Positions 52,464-63,477 of a stretch of DNA of 64,000 bases are shown piece after piece (positions within the stretch are counted from its first letter, which is position 1; each line of letters starts with the position of its first letter). The position numbers were made by a program, and so were the translations under genes. The DNA comes from Archilochus colubris (Eukaryota; Chordata; Aves; Apodiformes; Trochilidae). The notes under the pieces were generated by a model. The model saw only the letters and a program-made list of their open reading frames with translations, searched no databases and was not told the origin of the DNA. The stretch spans positions 7,839,501 through 7,903,500 of the forward strand of contig CM041101.1 in assembly GCA_023079485.1 (NCBI GenBank), in the 5' to 3' direction.

Positions 52464-54190
52464 GTTGAGTGGGAGGAGAGGGTCTGGAGTGGGGTTTTTT
52501 ATGCTACAATGAATGCTTGACATGCTGAATGCCTTGTGTGTGTTATGGCAGTGTTCACAAAGTGGATTTGCTGAGGAACTTCTGTTATAGTAAGTGTGTT
52601 ATAAAACTTATATGTAATGTTTGCAAATACAGGCAGCCAAAATACTTGAAACTGAAAGCCTCTCAAAATTAGAATTGGGTTGTGACCTTGAATATGTAGG
52701 TAACCATACTAGCCTGGGTGGGGTGCCTTTACTCTCTAACCTCCCATGTTCATATAGCATATAAAACAGTGTGGGGTGAAGATCCAGTATCTGGAAAGAT
52801 TCTTTGCTAAATGGGTCTGTAGCCCTCCAAGGGAAGCAGAACAGCCCCAGCTGTATTCTCCTGGAGTGCAGCTGGATGCAATGGGGTCAGCTGATGGTTG
52901 TCATCTGGACTGGTTACTGACCTTATGCAAGGAACAGTAATGGAAGTCAATAGAAGAAGGAGAAAACTATACTGGGTGCTTCTGAAAATCAGGTTCATGA
53001 TTAAAGAGTCCCCCACTTATGAAAAACAGCTGTTAGCCAATGTTACTCAAGTGGATCTTTCCCTCTGTGTGCTGCCACACAAATAACAGAACCATGCTGT
53101 AGTTATAAGCTTGCAGTCACTGATGCAACAACTTGTGTTGTTGCAATGGTGTGCCTGTATAGCTTTATGCTGCTTTATGTGGCAGACCCCACATCTGAGT
53201 GCATTATCTGTTTCGGGTTTGTTTTTTTTTTAATTCTCTAAAAAAGCCAGAGTACCAACTCAGCCATTTTATGCAGGTCTGAAATCTGCTTCTCTGGGAA
53301 GCAGCATCTCTGTAACTAGCAGGGAGTTGCAATGGTTAACACAAGATGCTGTACTCTTTATGTATCTGTTGTAACAAGCTAATGATTTACCTGCTGAGGC
53401 TGTTCTGAGCAGATCTGTAGTATGTATAAGACATTAGAGGTTTATACTTAATACCAAAAGCATTTAATCTTCAGTTCATATAGTCTTGAGCTGTCTGTTA
53501 AACTGTATTTGTATGTACTGTATTTGTACCTGTTTAGTAGATACAATTCCAGGTTAAAATGAGAAGGATCAGAGTATGTGCTGGGGGAAGCTCTTCAGGA
53601 TACCACCAGCAGAGGTTGGTATCTGTTGTTTAATCACTGGGAGGTGGCAATGAAAAGGCTGGCTCAGTGATGTAAGTGTCCTCCTCAGCCAACAAAGTTC
53701 CTAACTTGTCTTTTATCACCTTTCTGCTACAATCAGGTCTGCATTTATGGGTCTTTAAGGGAGGGCAAGGTCTGCTCACCTGTGCCTTGATGCACTGTGC
53801 CTTTGTCACTGTTAGGAAACAATGCTCAAGCTCTGTTAGGGCTGGAGCTGCCACTGGTTCTTCTCTGCCTCTTTGCTGAGAACTTTTTTTCTTCCTCTGC
53901 ACCATGGAAGCAGTACACCCATCTGCATGGGTTTGTTTGTCAATACTTCAGGTAATACAAGCTGAGCTTGAGTCTTCCTGGGAGAGGGGGCAGAAATGGG
54001 GCTAACAAAGCTGTACTAATTAGCATTACTGTGCTCATGCACTTGGAAGTGGAAAACTGAGAAACTGCAGAGCTTTAGGTGAGTCCTTGGGGAAGATGAG
54101 TGAATCTCTAACTCCCACTGTTGCTGTTGTTGATGGCCACCCCTGGGAATTCTTGTTGACAACAGAAGCATGCTTTCTGCTCTCAGTCTG

Positions 54191-54196
54191 AATAAA
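54191..54196 (+). terminator. STOM: Alternative STOM poly(A) signal AATAAA
   Basis: Canonical hexamer about 1.7 kb after the stop codon. The following sequence is less GT-rich than at the distal site, so it may be weaker. Confidence 0.4.
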
Positions 54197-54490
54197 AAAA
54201 ACATGCTCTTTACTAATGAGTGACTTTCTGAAAGAGCAGGATACTGTTGATTTATCAGGGTCTTAAATGCTTATAATTCTATCAGGAGCAAAGTAAAACA
54301 ATACCCAACCCCCAGCACTAATTTCTGTAACCACTGGGTAAAAGTGCCTGTGCAAAAGATAGCACAAAAGTTTAGTTTCCTAACGTGTATTTGTTTCAAG
54401 AAAGTTCAAATGTGGGATCTGCAGGCTCTGTGTAATGTTTTCTGTGTAACAAACCCCACCATTTGTATTCTTCATGTATTCCATACAAGC

Positions 54491-54496
54491 TTTATT
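54491..54496 (-). terminator. GSN: GSN poly(A) signal (AATAAA on - strand)
   Basis: TTTATT on the + strand gives AATAAA on the - strand, about 210 bases after the gelsolin stop. Further downstream on the - strand is GGTGGGGTTTGTT, a GT-rich downstream element. This gives a short 3' UTR of about 230 bases, typical for gelsolin. Confidence 0.7.
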
Positions 54497-54498
54497 GT

Positions 54499-54504
54499 AT
54501 TAAA
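54499..54504 (+). terminator. STOM: STOM distal poly(A) signal ATTAAA
   Basis: The common variant hexamer ATTAAA is followed by GT/T-rich sequence (ggtcgtgattgtttttgg, about 54537-54554). It lies two bases from the opposed GSN hexamer. Confidence 0.65.
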
Positions 54505-54658
54505 TATTATCAAAGCAAGGAGTAGGGTCAGTGATTGGTCGTGATTGTTTTTGGTAATTATTGCACAGCTAATTGGCTATTAACATCACTGCCTTGTTAA
54601 TGTGCACCCTGCAGGAGGAAGTAGCTCTTGAAGGCATTGAAGGCACTAAACTTGCTCC

Positions 54659-54662
<4 letters not shown>

Positions 54663-54688
<26 letters not shown>
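54663..54688. repeat. 26-A tract (U tract in GSN 3' UTR)
   Basis: A perfect run of 26 A on the + strand. In the gelsolin transcript it is a run of 26 U starting about 17 bases after the stop codon. Confidence 0.9.
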
Positions 54689-54689
<1 letters not shown>

Positions 54690-54704
54690 GAAAAAACTTG
54701 GTAC

Positions 54705-54874
54705 TTAGACATCCACATCTGCCATGGCTCTCTCCAGGGGATCAACAGCCCAGTAGTCATCATCCCAGCCCAGGAACCATCCAGAGAAGGTTGGTGGCTC
54801 AAACCCTTGCTTAACAACTGTGATGGGAGTTCTCTTATCTCTGCTGGCAGGATCAGTCTCAATGTAGCGCTTGG
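54705..54874 (-). CDS. GSN: GSN last coding exon with stop (residues 675-730)
   Basis: Encodes [16 protein letters not shown] and the C-terminal G6 latch region [20 protein letters not shown], ending DVDV and TAA (54705-54707). The acceptor is TTCACAG. Confidence 0.98.
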
Positions 54875-57800
54875 CTGTGAACACACAAGGAGAAGGAAAA
54901 CTCAGAGAGTGCAAGTTTGGAGCAACAGCTGGAACAGTTTAATTGTAACTAAAGGGGTGCTAATGATACCACTTTCAATTGTTTACTAAAAAAACAAACC
55001 CCCCAAAACAAAACCCACAAAAGATTTCACCCCATGGTTTTATCTACACCTGAGGGAAGGCTGGCACTTCCTCAGGGAAAAATAACATTAGGATTATAAA
55101 ATGCTGTGCTTGGGTGACAGCCCTCACCTACACAAGGACACTTCTTTTCTGCTCAGTGGATACCACACCTCTTTGTGCTGATCTTGGTGAGCCTACGTTC
55201 TTGAGAGATGTGATCTCTTTGAGCACAACGCTGAATTTTATGTTGTGATTAAGATATGTTTCTCAGACTATTAAATTGCCTGCCTTATGATCAGATAGCA
55301 GGGAAAATAAAACACTCTTAGTTCAGAGAGGAAAATGTGACCTTACCAGATTTCAATGCCTCAGTCTTTTCTTCTTCTTGGGCATCTTTCCCAATCCATA
55401 CAAAGACCTAAATATAAAAAAAGCCCAAAAACTGTTTCAGCAACAATTGATCTCTTTATGAAAGAAAGGAAAATTCAGACAAAGTCCCAGTGAACAGTGT
55501 GATACAGAACAAGAGCATACTCATGGTGGTGTGCCTGGGTTGTTGACCTATCTGACTAAATCTAGTGGTAGATACTGAGAAGCTTTTTGACTGCCTTTTC
55601 TCTGCATAATTTCTAGATACACGAACAAATTATACACTAGCTTAACATCAGGGAAAAGTAGTATGTTTGAACATTTTAACATAAAACATAAAATTATGAG
55701 TTGCCTTCTGGCTGATTCATGCACAATCTGAGGTGATTTGTTTTCAGGCCTGAAGATGAAAAGACTCTTAAAAGTACAACAACTCTTTCAGCTATTGTGA
55801 TTTGGGTCTCAATCTAGAGCCATTTGTGCCTATTCTTTGCTCCCCTCATCACTGGGTAGTTGTCCCATACCTGATCCCACGTGTCAAGGAGCATGACATC
55901 ATCTGTAGCAAGGTCATCCTGAGTCAGATCTCCTGGAACTTCTTCAATCTGGAAAACATAAGGTTAAAAGCTGAGCATGTAGTTCAGGTGCTATTTCACC
56001 ATCAGAAATTAATTTCACAGAGGTTCTGCTTTTACCTTTGGCCAGTCAGATACCTTCAGCTAGAGAAGGGTGTGGGCTTTGCCCATGCAATTCAGTGCAT
56101 GCACAGAAGTGCTCTTCGACCACAGAACAGAAAATCAGTCTCCGAACAGAAACTCTTTCCCTCCCACCCAAGATTTGTAACACTGCCTCTTTTTATGTGG
56201 AAGATTCAGGAGTTAAAATGGGAGGGTTGGTAGTTGTTAACCAGGGCAAAACCAGTTAGAGACTTGAGAAAGTTCTTGGCCACTCACAGTGAAGCGTCCA
56301 CTCTTGTTGGAGCATGCAAAGAGACGAGGGGGGTGAGCATCCATCTTCTTGTCCTTCAGCCGGGGAGAGGTGCGGTAAGGAGCTTTTCCACCCAAAGCTG
56401 CCCAGAAATTATCTGAAAAAGAGAAGGAGCTACTGGTGCTTCAGCTGTTCAGGGAAACCTCAGCAGCAGGGCTGGAAGCACTCTTCTATGTCAGAAAGTC
56501 CCAAAGGCCCACAAACATGAATGCACTGTTAAACATAATGAAGATGCTTTGGAGAAACCTCTCTGTGCCCGTGGCCACATTTCCTTATGCTGGGAGACAA
56601 AAGAAAACATCCATTAAATAATTACTGAGAGCATGGAGCTACAACACATTATCTCAGCCTCCCATGTGCCTCTCTCACCTGGCTCTCTGCCCTCAGAAAC
56701 CTGTACTGGGCTAGCTCCCAGTATCTTCAGCAGCTCCTGTGCTCCTGATTTCTCAGCATCATTGGCTCCTTGGCCAACCCAAAGGTAAGCAGCAGAGGGA
56801 GTTTTCAGGACAAAGGCATCGTTGGAGTTGAGCTGACTGGCAGCAGGATCCAGCTGAAAAGGAACAACATTACAGGTGTCAGATGCTCTTCTACACAGAG
56901 CCTGATATTTCACAGTACCAATCAGTACCTATTGGTGAATAAACTGCAGACAGACTATTCCACACAAATATGTAAGGCTTATGTTGTACATTTGCCTTTC
57001 TCTGAGTGATGGGTTAGACTTAATCATACCAGAAGAGTAAATAAATGGGTGTTTCTGTTTGTAATCTTCAGGTATAAATGACCTTTGTCAAGAATGCTTG
57101 GATTTGTCATATTGCCAGGATTTATGGTTATGGCACATAATTTAAGACTTTGCTGGGGAGACCTCTGTAGAGTGGTGTTGCTGCTGCTGAGGCTGATGAA
57201 TCATTAATGTAATTTTCTCTGTGTCAACAAGGACACGACATCTTGAAGCTAGAAACTTAAGTTGCTGCAGATGTCAAACAGTGCTCACCTGTAGCTATGG
57301 ACCAGGTTTTATTATCTCTTTTTTCCAAAGCAGCATAAAAGCTGACCCTTTCCACATACCTCTACTGCTCTGGTAGCTCCTGAGGTGCTGGACCGGACCT
57401 GGAACAGCCGTGTTGCTGCAGGTGCTGTCTGGCCTCCTTCCCTAGAGGTTCCTCCCTTGTAAACAACCAAGGGCTTTCCACCAAACATACTCATCAGATG
57501 AGGTGGCTCTTTTCCTTGCACTACTCGTTTCTAGACAAAGAAACCTGCTGTCAGTTTTAAGCTGTTGCTGAAGAATGCATTAGATGCATTAGAAATGACC
57601 TTCACAAACATCTGTTGAGCTTGAGTATTGATACAGCACATAGATGGTCACAGGACCTTAGCTGTGACCTCCTGCACAAACAGACCAGTGTTGGAATAGC
57701 TCCCACAGCTGCCATTTTTACCTGCACAGGGCTGCCTCCCAGCTCCTCATCCAGCTGTACTGTGAGGAATGCAGATGTTGCAATTTCATCTTGAGTGGAA

Positions 57801-60800
57801 TCAGCACCTTGCCTGAAAGGCAAAAATCTGACTTTTATTTTCAGCCCCTTTCCTCCCTGCTCACACACACCTTACAGAGATAAAGAAGAGGTAAGGAAAA
57901 CCTTCGTTACCAAACCTCTGCAGCATTTAATTCAACAATTCACTATCTTATATTGTAACTCAGTGATTACAGAGGGAGATAAGAAAGTTTGCTACATAAT
58001 AAGCACAGATTCTTTAGTATCTTCTTGTCTATCTCATGTTATCTTTCTAGCAGCCAGCTTAAAAACACACCTGTTGGCACTGGTATCAGCACTACACCTG
58101 CAGCCCCTATACAGACTGCATCCTTTCTGGTTTTAGTTCCACAGCTTCTCTGTGACCTCTCTGCTTGCTGAGCAGCAGGAAGCCTACTGTGAGACTGCTG
58201 AAAAAACAGGGCATGCTCTGGGAGCTGCAACAGTCACAAGCTGCCAGCCAAGGTGGCAGATCATCAAAAATTCATTACAGTGGTCTCAAAAGGTGTAGGA
58301 ATTCTGCAAAGAACCAAAGCTTGATCCAAAGATGGGAGCAACTACTACTGGGGGGAAAAAAAAGCCAGGAAAAAACCCCAGCAACCTAGCACAGTAATTC
58401 CCTCCATTGTCCCACTTCAAACAAAACATTCCAGACCTCTGGTAGTGTTTAGTTTGCAATGAAAGGTTATTCAGAGTGAAATTTTATCCCCCAAGGCTCC
58501 TCTGTAAGTAGGAACCAGCAGTGATCCATTTTTGAAGCAGTGCACTCTCAGCTCCACACAGCCCCATGTTTCCTGACTTGCATTAAGAAAACTCTTACCA
58601 AGTATAAATGATCTGTCCCTGTTTTCCAGCATGCTGGTAATTGTACAGGATAATGTAGCTGTCCCCTCCGTAGAACTGGCCATAAGTTGAAGGCTGCACT
58701 GGCACTTTTGCTGAGCCTTCTATTCTCCAAATCTAGAAAAGGAGAGGAGCAGAATTATTCTGAGTGTGACACAGCAGAATAAGCAGTCATTCCTGACAGA
58801 GCTTCTGTTTCATTTTCTTTCCCATTTCAGCCTCACAGAGCTTGCAGGCCTGCAGCCCCACCTGCTGCTCAGCACCACTAAAGCCAGGCCTGAGAGCAGG
58901 GCACAGGGTGCTTTTCTTACTGTGAGTTCCCAAACCTCCATCAGATTCAGCCAGAACTACTGGAGAAAAAACAAGTGCAGAGTAGTAGCCTGAGCACCAC
59001 TGATGGCTGTTGTGTACCCGTGTACATCCTGGTGCACCAGATGTGTGCTCTGAGACAATCAGCCAGCACACGTGTGATGGCAACAGCTACAACAAGAGGG
59101 AGGAGGAAGAAAGAGGAAGAAGTCTGGGTCCACACTGCTGGGTGAAGCATTGCCCTCAGAGAAATTCTGGGGTCAAAATTAACAGCTGATCTACACGACT
59201 TAGCTGCAGGGCTCTTGAGACCCTGCTGGTATTTCTGGTGTTAAAAATTCCCTCAGCATTTATGAAACTCCAGTGCTGGTAACTCTCAGGCCTGCAATTT
59301 GTCTTGCTGCCCTTGCAGGAATGCCACTGAGTAGCAAAAAAAAAAAATAATTCTGGAAACCTTCTCAAATGGGTTGTGACACTGCTCACCTGTTTTGTGC
59401 CAGAGCCATCATCCTCCATCCCATGCTGGGCAGCCATGGCCTTGGAGGTGTGCAGGGTGGCAGCATCAAATGGGACCTTCTCGATCTTGGCAACGTGACC
59501 AGAGATGTAAGGCTGCCCCAGTCCTTCTGTCTGGTCCCTGTCCCTCCAGTTCTTGAAGAATTGCTTAAACAAAGGTGTCTCACCACTCTCAGGGAGGACT
59601 TGGATCTGAAACAAATGAGCCAGCCCATCAGGAGCAGCCCTGTCCCTCACCATGCTCCATACCTCCAGCTCTGGCTACTCTTTGCTTCATGTGGGAATTG
59701 CCTGGTACAACTCTTCTAAGATCTTGAAATGCTTGGTACCTCAACTGAAAGCAAAGCCAGAGCTCTCTGCTGCCATCATCAGGGACAGTAATCAATAGTA
59801 CCTTCAGATGAGGTACAGGAGTGCATGAGCCAAGCTTTGGAGTCAGTGGCCCTTGTGGCAGAAAAGTGACCTCAGTGCTCTTGACTGCACATCCTTACCT
59901 GGGTGTGTTTTGGGTAACCCATCTTATCAATGAACTCAGAAGCTGTTTTCAGTGCTGCCTTCTTCTCTTCAGAGTTGGCACTCTTGCCTTTAGTGAAAAT
60001 AGAGAGAAAAGAGATCAACTTTTTTGAAGTTCTGGATACCTAGGGAAGAAACTGTCCCAGGTATTTCTGGCTTTTGTGGCAGAGCCCAGCCCCAGTCCCT
60101 TTTGTGGAAGGGCCCAGCCTTCCCAGAGGATGATGTCAAATAGTGAATGACAATTGTTTCATCTCTTTTACACCTTCTGTGATCTTCCCTTTCTACTTAT
60201 AGTATTTTTTTTTCTTCCTGTTTCCCTGGACTCTCCCTTTAATTCCCTACACTACAGCCCCTGTACCTCAGCACCCAGATGAGAGTGGTTTTCTGATATT
60301 GTTAACCCTGTCAGAACTTGCCCTGAAAACACCACCACCACCACCACTATGCTCCTCTACCTGGCTTGAAAGGAACAGGGACTGGTAACTGGGAAAAGCT
60401 CCTGTGCAGGCATAATCAGCTTCACCCACATCTCTGTGGTACCTTTCCAAACAAAGATCTTTCCATCTGTGCCATGGTCCAGAATGAAGCAGTCATCTGT
60501 GTTCAGGGCTGCCTGGGAGAAGGGGTTCTCATCTGCCACCAGGGAGACTGCCATGTTCCCAGCCCCATTGGAGACCTGTGATAACACAAGAGATTAGATA
60601 AGGCATCATCCGGTCCCCTCCAGCTTCCTGGCAACAGTTCAAAACTCAGGGAGTGGAAGGGAAATAAATTTGAATGCACTGGCTGCTTCAGGCACTATTG
60701 TTTTTTGAACAGAATACCTTTAACACAGCAACAGTATGACAAAAATAAACACTTACTCTTAGGATTTCAAGTACATAAAACTTCATAAAAAGCTAACAGC

Positions 60801-63477
60801 AGAGTGAGGCAAAAGCAGGACTCAGCTCAGCTCCTCTCTGCTATTCCAGCTCCATCTGATTGCACAAAGCTCACTCCATTCCCCACAAGGTTATTTGTCA
60901 ATGCCCATCTTCTTCTTGTTACCTTATAGAGCTTAGCCAGCTTCCTATTGACTGTATCAGTTTTGGTGTCATCAGAAGTTCCTGGTGGCAAGCTGGGCTT
61001 TGGTCCCAGGACCTGTGAGAGAGAGAGAGAACACATTACAAGCCAATTCAAGAGGATTTCTGTTCCCCAGATACTCCAGCCACAAGAACAAGTAGAAGAA
61101 AAGCATCTAGATCAACAACAGTGAAAATACACTCTGATGTTCCAGCAATGCAGAGGACCAAGTCTTCACTGAGCTGTTTTTAGCACTTCATATATAAAGA
61201 CCCCACACTACTGAGCTTATCTACCCATCCCACCCATCCCACAACATACCACCCTTCAACTCCAGCAGAGAGAAAAGGAGGAAGTGAATAACCTGAAGCA
61301 TTTCCTCCCTCTCTGATCCTTCCTCTGAAACATAGACCTTGGCACGACCGTTCCGCTCGTTGTCCCGAATCCCCTTGGCCAGGACCGTGGCCTTCAGCCT
61401 CTCCTGGCGGTTGCTGTTGGAACCACACCACTGAAAGATGTTCTGGGGGGAAAGAAGGAGAAAGTGTGCAGTTGTCCAAGTGGAACAAGCCCCTCTCTAG
61501 ACAAGATGGCAGTGTGGCTGTGGGACTGAAAGATGTTGGACTGGCTTACCAGTGTTTCAGAACGCTCAACGCTTGAGGGAGATTCAACAGAGTGAGGAAA
61601 GAGAAATCTTTATGGGAACTAATCAGCCAGCTCCTGCCCCTGAAAGTCTGTAAACCTGTCTTTGACATGGTACTTACACTGCCCAGGTCAAGGATGAAAC
61701 AGTCCCCTGTGTTGAAGCTCTCCCAGGTCACAGGGACCTCTGTGGCTCGGACTGTCCGTCTGCCTTTGACCTGCAGCAGCCTCTGCACGGTTACTTCGTT
61801 GGGAACCACGTGTCTGAAGCCAGAAGCCACCCCACCAGCCTAAGGGAAAACAAAGGAACAACTCGCACTTGTGCTGTTGCTTCAGAAGAAATGAAAATCC
61901 GACTGATTTGCTATCAGTAAGCACTTTTGCCTCTCACAGCAGGGTCAGCAGCAGCTTGCAGAGAGAGTTTGGCCAGGCTGGGCTTTTTTTGTACCTATTT
62001 GTACCTCTCCATTCCCATAGTGTCCAAGAGACACTGACACAATACAGTTGGTGATAAGCAAAACAGAAAGACTCAGAAGGTCTGAAACATGAGGAAATGT
62101 AAGCACTTTGCAAGCATTTGACCTGATATCACTTTCCTGGTGGCACTGGATTTCTAGCAAACATAACTGTTCTTGACTGTATGTTTTTACCTCTTCTATT
62201 CCACTTCACTGCAAGGGCATGGAAAAGTAACTCTCACTACTACTCATCTACTCTACCTAAACATCTTCTATGCTAGGGGGGTGGGCTAAGCACAGAAAAA
62301 GGGACTGGAAAGGTCAAATTCTGTTATGCAAGTGGGAAGAGATTAAACCTACTGGGTGGGCGTTTCCCATTAACTCAGATTGCTGTTCCTTAAATTCATT
62401 CCAGACGTCCTGGGACTGTTTTTTCCTCAGCTTCTCAAAGAAAAACAAAACCTCGATTTCTAAAATTTCCAGGGGCTTTGCTTGTGTATTATAAACTCAG
62501 CCAAAGCTCTCCCATTGGGATCTGCTGTTCTCCACCCTGTCAATTCCAACTCATTGAAAACATCTGGTTGAGAATGGTTGAGCAACAGGAGAAAGGGCAA
62601 TTCCCAGTCTTCTGAGAACTGGGCAGTGGGCAAGATGCCATCTCTTGCAAACTTGACTCATCCTGGTAGTACAAGGACCCAAGGACATCACCTACCTTGT
62701 ACTTGATGCCAGATTTGAAGTACCCCAAGAAAGTTGCAGACTCATGGCCTTGCACTTCACGATGCTGAACAGCCTTCCCTTGCAGGTAGTCATCCATCTG
62801 GACAGTGAATATGGCAGCTGCCCCACGCTCATCTTGAGAGCTTTCATCTCCTAAGAAATGAAAAGGCAACAACTTGGAGGGAAAGCAGGGTTTTCAGCCT
62901 CTCCATTCAACTGTGCAAAAACACCAGGGAGAAAGCAGATTACTGACAAGTTTAGTTCCCAGGAAGGTATGCAGAGTAGCCACTTCCAGACTTTTCCAAT
63001 AATGCCCCCAAACAGCAGAATAAACTGCTTGTTCTCTGTCATCTGGATCAGAAAAAGCTATCTGTAGGTACAGAGATGGCTGCACTCACTTTTGCAGAAA
63101 CCATTTCAAATGTTCAAGGTGAGCAGCACTATAGGGTACCCCAAGTGACCTCCTCAATGCTCTGCCAGTTCTGCTTTTTGTCTCCTTGGGTAACACTTAC
63201 TGGACAAGCCTGGTGTAGTAAGAGGATGAGAGCTCCCGTTGGGCTCCCAGTTCAGCAGGGGCACTCCCAGCTTACCTAACCAGAAATGCAAGTCGTACTG
63301 GAGGTTCCCACTCCTCTGCTTGATGGTGTTGAGCACTAGATAGGAATCTCCTGTGAAGAAGTCTCCATACAGGTTTTTTGGCACTGGTACCAAATCAAAT
63401 TTCTCAATCCTCCAAATCTGAAGGCCAGGTTCCTTCCCAGCCTTCGAAAACTCAGCGTGTTCCACCATGCTGGCAGG
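54705..63477 (-). CDS. GSN: Gelsolin, 16 coding exons from the cytosolic start Met to the stop
   Basis: Gelsolin severs actin filaments and caps their barbed ends when calcium is bound, and PIP2 releases it. Exons join in frame to give 730 residues from the Met at 63468; human cytoplasmic gelsolin has 731. All introns are GT-AG. Six gelsolin-like repeats are present (about residues 25-106, 146-218, 265-337, 403-484, 526-590, 629-704), each with its D-containing core strand motif such as [35 protein letters not shown] and DDVMLLD. The G2 disulfide pair Cys163/Cys176 is kept, as is Asp162 (human Asp187, the amyloidosis site). The PIP2-binding stretch reads [18 protein letters not shown]. The first exon here carries three codons before the Met, in frame with upstream exons, so the secreted isoform's signal peptide must lie beyond 64,000. 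Odd point: the caspase-3 site DQTD reads DQTE. Confidence 0.97.
55347..55407 (-). CDS. GSN: GSN exon, G6 (residues 655-675)
   Basis: Encodes [20 protein letters not shown] and ends after the first base of the next codon. The acceptor is ATATTTAG and the donor GTAAGG. Confidence 0.97.
55871..55948 (-). CDS. GSN: GSN exon, start of G6 (residues 629-654)
   Basis: Encodes [20 protein letters not shown] and LDTWDQ, including the acidic G6 calcium-site residues. Phase 0 at both ends. The donor is GTATGG. Confidence 0.97.
56288..56412 (-). CDS. GSN: GSN exon, G5-G6 linker (residues 587-628)
   Basis: Encodes [20 protein letters not shown] and [21 protein letters not shown]. The Asp587 codon is split with the preceding exon. 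The donor is GTGAGT. Confidence 0.97.
56679..56853 (-). CDS. GSN: GSN exon, G5 (residues 529-587)
   Basis: Encodes [20 protein letters not shown] and the remainder of domain G5 to EGREP. The acceptor is TTTTCAG and the donor GTGAGA. Confidence 0.97.
57360..57530 (-). CDS. GSN: GSN exon, G4-G5 (residues 472-528)
   Basis: Encodes [20 protein letters not shown] to SGATRAVE, including [13 protein letters not shown]. Phase 0 at both ends. The donor is GTATGT. Confidence 0.97.
57722..57812 (-). CDS. GSN: GSN exon, G4 (residues 441-471)
   Basis: Completes the split Trp441 codon and encodes [20 protein letters not shown] and [10 protein letters not shown], with the conserved QDE of the G4 calcium site. 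The donor is GTAAAA. Confidence 0.97.
58599..58732 (-). CDS. GSN: GSN exon, start of G4 (residues 397-441)
   Basis: Encodes [20 protein letters not shown] and the core [20 protein letters not shown]. The acceptor is TTTTCTAG and the donor GTAAGA. Confidence 0.97.
59390..59605 (-). CDS. GSN: GSN exon, G3-G4 linker (residues 325-396)
   Basis: Encodes [20 protein letters not shown], then [20 protein letters not shown] and the linker to [12 protein letters not shown]. This is the long hinge joining the N- and C-terminal halves, cut by caspase-3 in mammals after DQTD. Here the codon at 59525-59527 is GAA (Glu351). Confidence 0.97.
59899..59987 (-). CDS. GSN: GSN exon, G3 (residues 295-324)
   Basis: Completes the split Gly295 and encodes [20 protein letters not shown] and KMGYPKHTQ. 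It is only 89 bases with few in-frame Met codons, so it shows up only when joined to the neighbouring exon. The acceptor is CACTAAAG and the donor GTAAGG. Confidence 0.95.
60443..60575 (-). CDS. GSN: GSN exon, G3 (residues 251-295)
   Basis: Encodes [20 protein letters not shown] and the core [19 protein letters not shown]. The donor is GTACCA. Confidence 0.97.
60923..61012 (-). CDS. GSN: GSN exon, G2-G3 linker (residues 221-250)
   Basis: Encodes [20 protein letters not shown] and [10 protein letters not shown]. Phase 0 at both ends. The acceptor's polypyrimidine tract is a (TC)n microsatellite. Confidence 0.97.
61293..61442 (-). CDS. GSN: GSN exon, G2 (residues 171-220)
   Basis: Encodes [20 protein letters not shown] and the rest of G2 to EEMLQ, with Cys176. 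The donor is the weak GTTATT. Confidence 0.95.
61678..61839 (-). CDS. GSN: GSN exon, start of G2 (residues 117-170)
   Basis: Encodes [20 protein letters not shown], the basic [10 protein letters not shown] stretch and [10 protein letters not shown]. Asp162 matches human Asp187. The RRTVR motif matches the basic site used by furin on mutant human plasma gelsolin. The donor is GTAAGT. Confidence 0.97.
62696..62850 (-). CDS. GSN: GSN exon, G1 (residues 65-116)
   Basis: Encodes [40 protein letters not shown] and [11 protein letters not shown], the second half of G1 and the first PIP2/actin-binding basic patch. The acceptor is TTTCTTAG and the donor GTAGGT. Confidence 0.97.
63276..63477 (-). CDS. 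GSN: GSN first exon common to both isoforms (residues 1-64 plus three upstream codons)
   Basis: After a TCCCCCCTAG acceptor come codons Pro-Ala-Ser and then ATG (63466-63468) with A at -3 and G at +4. It encodes [20 protein letters not shown] and the start of G1. The cytosolic form would start at this ATG. The secreted form reads through from upstream exons. Confidence 0.95.

Larger units (their letters stand above)
52464..54520 (+). other. STOM: STOM 3' UTR (inferred)
   Basis: From the stop codon to the probable cleavage site there is about 2 kb without any other gene, close to the length of the mammalian STOM 3' UTR as I recall it. An earlier AATAAA at 54191-54196 could give a shorter form. 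The end is inferred from the poly(A) signal, not from transcript data. Confidence 0.65.

Noticed and set aside
54600..54700. The A26 tract near 54.67 kb as a retroposon tail
   Set aside because: It lies within the gelsolin 3' UTR, directly after the stop codon, and no inserted element is recognisable beside it.
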